A stretch of 64,000 nucleotides of DNA from Anaerolineales bacterium (GTDB lineage: Bacteria; Chloroflexota; Anaerolineae; JAAEKA01), in contig JACKBI010000007.1 of assembly GCA_020634615.1 (NCBI GenBank), positions 62,001 through 126,000 on the forward strand. Direction: 5' to 3'. Each line of letters starts with the position of its first letter. Position 1 is the first letter of the stretch. A program made the translations under genes and the position numbers. The notes under the pieces are model-generated. The model saw only the letters and a list, made by a program, of their open reading frames with translations, had not been told where the DNA came from and did not search any database. Positions 42,951 to 51,500 of this stretch are shown here, piece after piece.

Positions 42951-44928
42951 CGCGTCGCCAGACGCGGAAGGCCAGTCCCGCCAGCAGCACGGCTAGCAGC
43001 AGTAGCCAGCCGAACAGTGCGATCCAAAAGGCGGCCTTGCGCACGGGCGTGTCGTCGAAACGCAGCAGAATCACGTGCTCGCCTTGCGGCGCGGGCACCA
43101 CGATGCGCGCCAGCGGGCCGTCCTCGCGCTCGATGGGCAGCTCGCCGACAATCGGCCCGTCCTCGCCGTCCAGCAAGTAGGCGCGCCAGCCAGGGAACCA
43201 GGCGACGTTGAACACCACCTTTTGATCGTCCCGGTTGGTCGTCACCCACAGCTTCTCAGATTCGCTGCCCAGCGCCAGACTCCACACTGCCAGCGTCTCG
43301 TCCTGCGGCATTTGCGTATAGTCTACTTTGCTGGTCACAGCCGCCGCCTGGCGTGCAATCGCGGCGTCGATCTCAGCTTTCGTGGCGTCGGGGGCCAGCG
43401 GCGGGTTGTCAGCCTGCGTGTACAACTCGGCCATGTCAGACCAAAGCGGCCGCTGCGACAGATCGACCCACTTCGGCGCCCCGGTCATCTCGTTGCTGCT
43501 CTGCTCGAAGCGCATCAGCCCGGCGTAGCTGACCGGGCCCTGCTGCGGCGTTGGCGGGATTGTCTGGACTTGCAGGAAGGCGTAGCTGCCCAGCACCAGC
43601 AGCGCCGCCAGCAGCACCGTTGAGAGATTCAGTGTTTCATTGCGGTCATCGTCCTCAGTGGAGTCGCTGTCCCTTTGCTTGGGCCGGTCTCTGACCGTGC
43701 CCGGTTTGCTCAGCAAAGCTGCGCTGCCGCTCAACACCGCCAACGGCAATGCGGCCAGCATCAGCCAGCGCCACGGGAACTGGGCAAAGCTGACAAACCC
43801 GATGTTGCGCCACGCCCAGACGGATACCGGCAGCATCAGGAAGATCGCCAGCAGCAGCCACAGCCAGAGGAACTTGAGCTCGCGCCGCCGGCCAGACCGG
43901 ATTCGCCGCATCCCGATCAGCGCCAGGATCGACAGCACCACCGGCACCGCGCCCAGTTGGAAGCTCAGCGCGCCTTGAGCGATGTCATCCGGCCCCGGCT
44001 CGCTGATGCCGAATCCCCAGCCGGGCGCGAATAACTGGTGCGGGTAGACGAAATGCAACTCCGGGTTGTAATAGCCGCCGTACCACTGCTCCTGGTTGAC
44101 CAACGACCCCTCGGCCAGGGCAGGCAGCCAGAAAAACGCGCTGATCAGCAGGCCCAACAGCAAACCCACCAGCGGCGCCGCGCTGACGCGGATCGTGTTG
44201 GCGATGAGCGGGAAGAAGGACTCTTTGGACCACTGGCGGATCGGCTGTTCCTCGTTCAGCCGGTTCAACAGCAGAATCAGCGCATAGATCGCCAGAAGCG
44301 GCGTGAAGATCAGCGCCACCAGGTTGCTGGTGAGCATCAAGCCGCCATAGGCCAGCGCGGTTCCTACGATCGGCCACAGGATCGACCGGCCACTGTTGAG
44401 CCGCGTCGACTCGAAAGCGCTGCGCACGCCCCACAGGATCAGTGGCAGCCAGATCAGCGCGACATACTCTGCCAGGCTGGCGCGCACGTAGACCTCCACC
44501 AGCCGGTACGGGATGAAGACGTAGGCCACCGCCGCCACCAGCGCCGCGTTGCGGCCCAGCCACGAACGGACGTAGCCATACATCGCCAGCCCCGATGCCA
44601 GGATCGCAATGGCGAACAGCATCTCCACCGCCTGCGGGTAGCCCATTCCCAGAAAGCGCACCAGCAACATCCCCAGGAAAGAGGTGAACGGCCCGTAGAT
44701 CAGGAAGAACGGGTAGCCGTAGCCCCAGGAAAAGTCGGGCGCCCAGCGCGCCAGCCAGTCGCCGCCGCTGACAGCCCGGTTGTACTCGAAGATGAAGTAG
44801 ACGTCGTGGCGGGCGTCGTGCGCGCCCCAGAAATAGCCCGGTTTGAGCAGCGGCGCCGCGGCAATTGCACACAGCAACAGCACCAACAGCCCATGCACCG
44901 GAAAGTGGAAGCGGCGCAGACGGTTCAT
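42928..44928 (-). CDS. Large polytopic membrane protein, 6-PTPS-related/GT-C-like (copy 2)
   Basis: 666 residues, same layout as copy 1: first loop YFWGAHDARHDVYFIFEYNR, then WGYGYPFFLIYGPFTSFLG, about twelve spans and an extracellular C-terminal domain with NVAWFPGWRAYLLDGEDGPI. The conserved HDA-x-H suggests an acidic catalytic or metal site shared with copy 1. A hydrophilic loop contains an in-frame family G repeat (GTVRDRPK, 43678-43702). Its last residues (VTSDQ) and stop are made from the family A repeat. The start overlaps the end of copy 3 by four bases (ATGA), indicating translational coupling. Confidence 0.7.
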   Translation of the reverse strand: MNRLRRFHFPVHGLLVLLLCAIAAAPLLKPGYFWGAHDARHDVYFIFEYNRAVSGGDWLARWAPDFSWGYGYPFFLIYGPFTSFLGMLLVRFLGMGYPQAVEMLFAIAILASGLAMYGYVRSWLGRNAALVAAVAYVFIPYRLVEVYVRASLAEYVALIWLPLILWGVRSAFESTRLNSGRSILWPIVGTALAYGGLMLTSNLVALIFTPLLAIYALILLLNRLNEEQPIRQWSKESFFPLIANTIRVSAAPLVGLLLGLLISAFFWLPALAEGSLVNQEQWYGGYYNPELHFVYPHQLFAPGWGFGISEPGPDDIAQGALSFQLGAVPVVLSILALIGMRRIRSGRRRELKFLWLWLLLAIFLMLPVSVWAWRNIGFVSFAQFPWRWLMLAALPLAVLSGSAALLSKPGTVRDRPKQRDSDSTEDDDRNETLNLSTVLLAALLVLGSYAFLQVQTIPPTPQQGPVSYAGLMRFEQSSNEMTGAPKWVDLSQRPLWSDMAELYTQADNPPLAPDATKAEIDAAIARQAAAVTSKVDYTQMPQDETLAVWSLALGSESEKLWVTTNRDDQKVVFNVAWFPGWRAYLLDGEDGPIVGELPIEREDGPLARIVVPAPQGEHVILLRFDDTPVRKAAFWIALFGWLLLLAVLLAGLAFRVWRREPVTSDQ
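43678..43702. repeat. Family G palindromic repeat inside a coding region
   Basis: GGGCCGGTCTCTGACCGTGC, related to the palindrome at 25396-25422, is read in frame in a hydrophilic loop of the copy 2 membrane protein. Confidence 0.55.
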
Positions 44929-46805
44929 GGGCTGGTCTCCGCAGCAGCCGGTGGATCGAGGTTTAGTATCACCTTATCGTCGCCGTTGACCGCCAGCCGC
45001 TCGCCGGTCTGCCAGTTGTACAGACCGATCCACATGCTTTTCACGTCGCTGATTGGGCGATCGCCCTCAGGCGTTAGCACGTAGTTGCCCGAGACGATGT
45101 CGCCGATCATCCAGGTCGTCATCGGATCAGCCTCGCCAGCGCGCTGTGGTTGCCCGTCCCACTGGGCAATCCGGTTGCCCAGCGCGTCGAAGCCGTGGAT
45201 GAATACGTTGTAGTCGAAGTCAAGCGGCTGGAGGGGCTGGAAGTCGACGGTGATGGTGAGTGCGTTGCTGGCGAGGGCTTCATCCTCACCCCCAGCCCCT
45301 CTCCCTCCGAGGGAGAGGGGAGCCTCTGACCCCCTCTCCCCTTGGGAGAGGGTTGGGGTGAGGGGTGAGATGTCGGCGCGCAGCAGCGATACCTTGCCGC
45401 CGCCAAAATCTGTCGCGATCGTCAGGTCTGGCACGACCTGGGTAGTGCGCGGCGCGAGATAGTTGTAGCTGCCCAGCACCGCCAGCGCGACGATGGCCGC
45501 CCAGACTGGCAGCGCAGCAAGCCGGCGCTCAACATGCACTACCAGACCGGCCAGCAGTGCCAGCAATGGCCCTACCAGCCCCAGCAGATCAGACGGATAG
45601 ACCAGCGGGCCGGCAAGCTGCGGGAAAATGCGCCACACCGGCCCCGCCAGTGTCGTCGTCATGAACACCAGCAACAGGCCAAAGATCGTGGCGTACAGAA
45701 TTGCATACCACGACCCGGACCGGGCCGGCTTCGCGACCGGTTCCTCAGTAGAGTGCGTCGCCTGTCGTCGTGCGCTGAAGGCGAATGCCACCGTCAGCAC
45801 CGCCAGCCCCAGCGCCACCAGGCCAAGCTGGAAAGACACGCTGTCCTTCCAGTCGGGCGTGCTGACCCCGAAACCCCAGGCCGGCGAAAGCAACTGGTAC
45901 GGGTGGATGCTGTGCGCCAGGAAACTTTCGATATCCAGCGTGCTGAAAAACTGCTTTGCCCCGCTTCCTGCCCCGAAAAGCCAGATCAGATCGACCGCCC
46001 AGATACCGCCCACCAGCACTGCGATCATTGCAGTCAGTCGCGCGGCCCAGGTCCTCGGCGGCCACAGCGTCCAGATGATCAGGAACGGCAGCGATACCAG
46101 CCCCAGCGTTGGGTCAGCAAACACCAGCAGCGTCGCAATCATCACCACGAAGAATATGCGCGGTAACGGTGAGAATTCACCCTTGCCTTCCTGGTGGCTG
46201 GCAGTCTTTTCCAGCGTCAAGCGCGTCGACGTGATCCCGGCAAAGGCCCATGGCAGCAAGCCCAGGAACAACGCCGTCCCGAACGCTCCCACGACGTAGT
46301 TGTTGACCAGCAGCGGCGGCCAGAGCATGTAGATCACGCCGGCCAGCAAGCCGGCGCGTGCGGCCACCTCGCGTGAACTGCCCTCGTCCGCGCCGGCGAT
46401 GTTCCGCGTCCACCAGAACATGCCCACACCGCCCAGCATCATGCTCAGCGCCATGATCGCCTTTAGCGCGCCGATGTCGCCCAGCAGCGGCCGCACCAGC
46501 CAAGCCAGCCAGAAGGCCAGCGGTCCCTGGCCCTGGAACAGGCCAGCCCCGGCCGTCAGCGGCGGCGCCCAGCGAATGAACTCCTTGGCCGAAGCCAGAT
46601 CAGCCAGATTGAAAAGCGCTCGGAACCCCGTATTGAACTGAAAATAGCCCGGGTAGAGCAGCGGCGCCCAGGCAAAGAGGGAGAGCAGCAGCAACGCCAG
46701 CAGATAGATTGGCGCAACGCGCTTCCGGGGAGGCGTATCGGGCGCAATCGCAGAATCAACAGACCGGCGAGAGCGCCGGCCCGTTTCAGTGGTCACATGC
46801 GACAT
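44925..46805 (-). CDS. Large polytopic membrane protein, GT-C-like (copy 3)
   Basis: 626 residues, about twelve membrane spans after an Arg-rich N-terminus. It is the most divergent of the three: the first loop is YPGYFQFNTGFRALFNLADL and lacks the HDA-x-H motif, so catalysis may be altered or lost. The C-terminal extracellular domain has FNYDVFIHG-like and WDGQPQRAG segments. An in-frame repeat (45286-45365) adds about 27 residues in an outside loop. It is first in the operon and its ATG lies six bases after a TATAAT, so its mRNA is predicted to be leaderless. Confidence 0.65.
   Translation of the reverse strand: MSHVTTETGRRSRRSVDSAIAPDTPPRKRVAPIYLLALLLLSLFAWAPLLYPGYFQFNTGFRALFNLADLASAKEFIRWAPPLTAGAGLFQGQGPLAFWLAWLVRPLLGDIGALKAIMALSMMLGGVGMFWWTRNIAGADEGSSREVAARAGLLAGVIYMLWPPLLVNNYVVGAFGTALFLGLLPWAFAGITSTRLTLEKTASHQEGKGEFSPLPRIFFVVMIATLLVFADPTLGLVSLPFLIIWTLWPPRTWAARLTAMIAVLVGGIWAVDLIWLFGAGSGAKQFFSTLDIESFLAHSIHPYQLLSPAWGFGVSTPDWKDSVSFQLGLVALGLAVLTVAFAFSARRQATHSTEEPVAKPARSGSWYAILYATIFGLLLVFMTTTLAGPVWRIFPQLAGPLVYPSDLLGLVGPLLALLAGLVVHVERRLAALPVWAAIVALAVLGSYNYLAPRTTQVVPDLTIATDFGGGKVSLLRADISPLTPTLSQGERGSEAPLSLGGRGAGGEDEALASNALTITVDFQPLQPLDFDYNVFIHGFDALGNRIAQWDGQPQRAGEADPMTTWMIGDIVSGNYVLTPEGDRPISDVKSMWIGLYNWQTGERLAVNGDDKVILNLDPPAAAETSP
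45286..45365. repeat. CTCTCCC/GGGAGAGGGGTGAGG-type repeat inserted in frame
   Basis: CCCCTCTCCCTCCGAGGGAG (45296-45315) and CCCCTCTCCCCTTGGGAGAG (45331-45350) form two hairpins with outer arms CCTCACCCC and GGGGTGAGGGG. Read on the minus strand it gives LTPTLSQGERG and PLSLGGRGAGG. The same peptide-coding repeat is known, mostly between genes, in unrelated bacterial genomes. Confidence 0.75.
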
Positions 46806-46811
46806 GCCGCG

Positions 46812-46840
46812 ATTATAGCACAGGGGAATGGGGGAACCAA
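46812..46840 (-). promoter_or_regulatory. Promoter giving a leaderless mRNA for the membrane-protein operon
   Basis: Minus strand TTGGTT (46835-46840), 17 bases, TATAAT (46812-46817), six bases, ATG at 46805. Confidence 0.75.
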
Positions 46841-46850
46841 AGGCGAGGGA

Positions 46851-47015
46851 TCAATACACCTCACCGTGGCAGCCGACGTTGACTAAGATGATCTCCTGCT
46901 CGCTCAGTTCCAGTTCCAGGGAGATGCAATATTGCAGCGTGACGGCGATTGCATGCAGCCCCACAAAGCGTCCCTCCTGTTTACGCTGTCGTTCGCAGCC
47001 AATCTTGCCGCGGGT
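46851..47015 (-). pseudogene. Possible RelE/YafQ-type toxin C-terminal fragment
   Basis: An open stretch without a start reads GLHAIAVTLQYCISLELELS then EQEIILVNVGCHGEVY and stops at 46851. The closing 'II-LV-(D/N)-G-H-EVY' pattern resembles the last two strands of RelE/YafQ-like mRNA interferases. A stop codon in frame just upstream cuts it off from the rest. No antitoxin is seen. The match is short, so the call is tentative. Confidence 0.35.
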
Positions 47016-47028
47016 CTAGTCAACACAG

Positions 47029-47513
47029 TTAGATCATCGTCCATCCGTCCTGTTTCTTGAGACCCCATGCTATGTTCAGAAACGTCTTGACGTGGAGACA
47101 GCATGGCCCAGAGGGGTAAGCAATGCCGAACTCACGACAATCGCGCTCGAACTGCTGGCGGTCAGAGTCGCCATCTCTGGCCCACGACGGCGCGGCTGCC
47201 TGATACACCTGCCAGGGGACGCCGCCCGCTACATCGGCTCGGGCGAGTGTGGTCAAGTGCGTGCAGAAAGGGCTGACCGTCGAGCGGGCCGTACCAGGAT
47301 GCTGCGACGTTCGACGCGCGCCAGGCCCGCCACATCCAGCAGGCACAGCCCGACCTCGATGATCTCGCTGCTCTGGCCCCGCGGCGGATCGCCCTGCCAG
47401 CAGGTGGCTTCGACGTCGATGACGAGGATGTTGTCCAGTTTGCGGGCCAAGATGAAGTTCGTGTGGGCTGTCGAAGACTTAGGCTCCGTCCACCGTTCAC
47501 TGCAGCGCATCAA
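47029..47513 (-). pseudogene. 3'-5' exonuclease (DEDD family), frameshifted
   Basis: Frame one begins at 47513 and carries NILVIDVEATCWQGDPPRGQ, the D-x-E exonuclease motif I, then SEIIEVGLCLLDV. At about 47272-47285 one base is missing; the other frame continues with STVSPFCTHLTTLARADV, ASWG-like WARDGDSDRQQFERDC and LHVKTFLNIAWGL. Together these fit KapD/ERI-1-like exonucleases, but the C-terminal motif is lost. It is a decayed gene in a row of fragments. Confidence 0.7.
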
Positions 47514-47540
47514 CCTGCCTGTGCTGGTGCAGATGCGGTG

Positions 47541-47762
47541 CTATCTGGTTGCGTTGGGCTGCATCCGCCTCGTAGACTGCTTGGCACGAAGTCGAGATGT
47601 TACGGGCAACTTGACATTTTGAGCGCACGCCAAGCCACGATTCACTGGAAGGGCTTGCGCTGGCAACACCTCAGTCATGACACCTTGGTCACGCAGCCTA
47701 GCCAGATCGATGAATTGAGACGTGGCGGTGAAGAGTATTGGAGCGGCGTTAAGGTTATCCAA
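47541..47762 (-). pseudogene. Unidentified fragment
   Basis: A 73-codon open frame (ILFTATSQFIDLARLRDQGV ... TEVLPAQALPVNRGL) with protein-like composition but no clear ribosome binding site or family. It lies between the exonuclease remnant and the next intact gene and is probably debris. The rest of 47514-47865 shows nothing coding. Confidence 0.25.
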
Positions 47763-47865
47763 TTGGGCATTGGATTATCATGGGATCTTGTCCATATTGC
47801 TTTCCAGAGGAAAGGCCTTCCGGGCCGCACGCTAGCCCGGAAGGCGCGATTCCGAAACTGGCAAT

Positions 47866-48486
47866 CTAGGGAGCTACCAGTAGTCTGCCGAGGGCAATCT
47901 GACTGTTCCATCTTTCTGCCATGTCACCTGCTAGCTCGCTGATGTTCACTGTTCCTGGCATGTCGGTCAGAACGGTCTCGATCTCGATGGGGTCGACAAC
48001 AGTGCTCCCTTCCGCAGATACTCTTAGACGCTTCCAGACCTCCGAAGCATATTCTGGGGGCAGGGTGTTCAAAGTTGTCATGGAGTCATGAACACCGGCT
48101 TCGTAGTCTTCTGCAACCTGCTTGAGGAGATTGGTTTGCAATCCGACAGCTTCAGCATATTCATCAGCAGTGTGGGACTGCTTCTTGGCATACTCCGCCG
48201 CCCCAAGCGCGTCACCGTAAAAACCTTCATTGCCAAGAACGGTGATCAGCGCACTGAAACTAGCAAATGTAGGTTCATCCCAGAACCGTTCAACTGCTTC
48301 TGAGAGCATTTCGGGAACTGTGTTTGAGTGTTTCCCCCCACCACCGCCAACTCCTACTGGAGTAACAACAGGTGGTGCACCACCCCAGCCGACTGGAATC
48401 GACGTCGGATATGAGCAAACACCGAACAGTGTATGCCACCTACAGTGGCTCTTTTGGGGGTGAGACGGGTCTTTGCAGCAGGTCAT
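47866..48486 (-). CDS. Small Cys/His-rich protein downstream of the CHAT gene
   Basis: 206 residues. The ATG at 48486 is fixed by AGGAGG six bases upstream. The N-terminus is cysteine- and histidine-rich (TCCKDPSHPQKSHCRWH and LFGVC), possibly metal-binding. A Pro/Gly-rich hinge (VGWGGAPPVVTPVGVGGGGG) and a helical domain (residues about 75-206) follow. There is no signal peptide. I do not recognise the family. It lies 50 bases after the CHAT-STAND gene on the same strand and is intact in a region of broken genes, so the two are probably co-transcribed and may function together. Confidence 0.65.
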   Translation of the reverse strand: MTCCKDPSHPQKSHCRWHTLFGVCSYPTSIPVGWGGAPPVVTPVGVGGGGGKHSNTVPEMLSEAVERFWDEPTFASFSALITVLGNEGFYGDALGAAEYAKKQSHTADEYAEAVGLQTNLLKQVAEDYEAGVHDSMTTLNTLPPEYASEVWKRLRVSAEGSTVVDPIEIETVLTDMPGTVNISELAGDMAERWNSQIALGRLLVAP

Positions 48487-48538
48487 TTTCTGCCTCCTAT
48501 CAATTGAGTGTTTAAGTATGGTCATCATGTGGCAGGCA

Positions 48539-51500
48539 CTATCGACATCCAAGTTCGATCATTTGATTTTGACCATATTGCCTCCTTCGATTCGAATCCT
48601 TCTCAAGACCACTTGGTTTTGACCGAAAATGCTCCGCCCAGAGATCGCACGCTTCATCGGTTTTTCCCATTTGTTGAGCGATCCTGGCCAGGTAATAGAC
48701 GATCTCTTCGTGATAGTCCATTAACTCAGTGCGATCGGCCAGTTCCAGGAACCGCTGGGCTTTGTCAAATTCACCACGGCAGAAGGCCAGTATACCGCGA
48801 TTCTTCGATAGCAAGAGACTGTGTCGTAACCGGTCTTTCGGATCATCGAGATTGGCAATCATCTCCTCGATGGCATCAAAAGTCTCCTCGGTCATGTTCC
48901 ATTTGGTCGGATCATCTTTTCCCCACTCTCTCAAAACCACCGATAGTTGCTGGTAAAACGTGATATCGTGGGGATTAACTTCGATCAACCTGCGGGTCGC
49001 TTGTTCAGCACACTCAAACTGCTGCGCAATGAAGCAAGCGTTTTCGAGGTTTGTCTCGAAAGGCTCGAACACATTGGGCGACAGCGATACAGCAATTCTG
49101 AACTCCGATATTGCTTCTTCCAGCCGATCGCGTTCGAACAACGTTTTTCCAAGATTGTTGTGCGCCCAAGCGAATTGTGGATATCGATCAATAGCCAGCC
49201 GAAAGCTTGCCTCGGCATTATCATAGTCGCCCTGCTGAAAGAGTCGAAAGCCATCCTCATTGGCGAAATAGGTCTCACAGTCATCTGGAGCAGGTAGGTT
49301 AACCGACTCATAGATCTGGCTGCCTGGCGCCAGGAGATTGAGGCTCCAGAGTACTTTCAAGGCCAAGAAGTCCAGCCGTCGGCAATTCTCGACTCCGACA
49401 TCTTTCTCTTGCATCAATTCGCGACCCGTCACTGCATTCCGAACACTAGCGATATAGGCCACCTGTGTGTCGTCGGCTGACTTCTCGCTGCGAACTTGCA
49501 CGACATAATTCAAGTAGTTCCGACAGTGAGACGCTTGATTCTCGGTTATCACTCTCGTAATCATTTGGAGAACAGCTGCGTTGGATAGCCTTAGCGCAAA
49601 AAACGCCGCATCCCTATCGCTTACGTTCAGCGGGACCACCGCAATGTTCTGCAGCGCGTTGTCGGTATTGAATTGCAGCGCCCTACAATCACGTTCGACC
49701 TGAAAACTCTGTAAGCCGAATTGTAGCCACACAACAACAGTACTGATCACAGCCAGCCCGATGATTAGGCTGACTGGTTTTCGGGATGCAACCGCATGTG
49801 ATAAGCGTTGAATGGCATAGCGGTCCGATCGCAGTACCACGAGAGCCACCACAACCGTGGCAAGCAGCAGCGCAGCGATAAACAAGATGGTTACCAGTTG
49901 AGCACTCCCCAATGTCCGGCTCGCACGCATGTAGGCAAAAAGCCAACTTAATAGCGCAGCGATCGTGAGCGTTCCAAAAATCAACTGGATGGTTCCGAAC
50001 TTGTGCCATTCTGGATTGATCGCATTGCGACTGGTTTCCATCAACTCCAACAAGTCTACGCTGGCACCGAATTCCGTGGTTCCAGAGCCAGTCAGCCAAG
50101 CTATGGCCTCGGCCAACTCCTCCTTGTCCAGTAAGCCGCCTTCGCCGCGCCCCAGCCGCACCCACTCCTTAGCCTTTCCCTCCAATCGACGGCGCGTCAA
50201 CTCAACCTCTTTGCGCTCGCGCAGCCAAACTTGCAGCCGCGGCCAACCGGTGATCAGTGCCTCGTGGGCGATGTCCACCCGGCGGTCGCCACCTTCTTCG
50301 CCGCTGGTAGTCAGAAGGCGGCTGGCAGTAAGGGTGGCCAGGGTCTGGTCGAACAGGTCGGGGTCATCGCCGCTGGCCCGCAGTTCATTTACGGTCTGCT
50401 GGCGACGGGTGTCGGCCCGGCCCTCGCCAAATTGGATCAGTCGCAGGAAAATGCGGCGAGCGATGGGCTGGGCTTCATCGGGCAGGTTGTTGTACATGGT
50501 GGTCGCCCGGCGGTCGATGGCAACCTGCAGGCCGCTGCGCCCGCCCTCGGCCATGGCTTTGTACGCGGCCAGCCCCAATTGCCGCCGCTCCACCCGCTGC
50601 CACAGCAGCACCAACGTCTCCTGCACTAGCGGCAGCACGCCGCTCTGCCCGGCAGCGTCGGCGATCAACTGCACGGCCAGCGCCTCGTCCACCGTCACAC
50701 CTACCTGCGCGGCCGGCTCGACGATGGCCGCCCACAACTCGTCGTCGCCCAGCGGCGTCAGTTCCAGGCGGTTGGCCCGGATCGGCTGCCACAGGGAGGA
50801 GGCCATCAACTCAGGGTAGAAGTCAGCCCGCGCCGTCAGCAGGATGAACAGATTGGGCCGGCCGATCAGCCCTTGCAACGCCTCCAGAAATGCCTGGGCC
50901 TCTCCCGTCTCGGCCAGGGTGAAGGTCTCCTCGAACTGGTCGACGAAGAGCAGGGTGCGCTCGGTGATGGCCACGGACGAGAGGGTTGCGGGACTGCAAC
51001 CCAGCTTTTCCGCCAGGGCTGCCATGGGATGCTGGCCCGGCCGCATGATCTGCACCGACCACTCGCCCGGCCCGAAGCGCTTCGATTTGCGCAGGGCGGG
51101 GATGACACCGGCGTAGATCAGCGACGACTTGCCGCTGCCCGACGGCCCCACCACGGTCAGGAAGGGATGCTGGCGCAGTCGCTCCACCGCTTCCCCGATC
51201 TCCTTGTCGCGACCAAAGAAGAACGCTTGCTGCGCCTCGCTGAAGGGCGTCATGCCGGGGTACGGGCAGTCGGGCGTGGGCAACACCTCGCGGATGTCGA
51301 ACAGGCGGTTATCGGGCGAACGGCTGAAGAGGACCGGGATGGCCCATTCCTGACTGCCCGCCACGCTGAGGGCCACCCGTGCCTGGGTGAGGGCAGCATC
51401 CACCGGTCGACCGCCAGCCAGGGCAGTGTAGAAAGTACGCGCCAGCTCGATGGCACTGGTGTCGCTGATCTCGGCCTGCATGGCCACAGCCGCCGGCACC

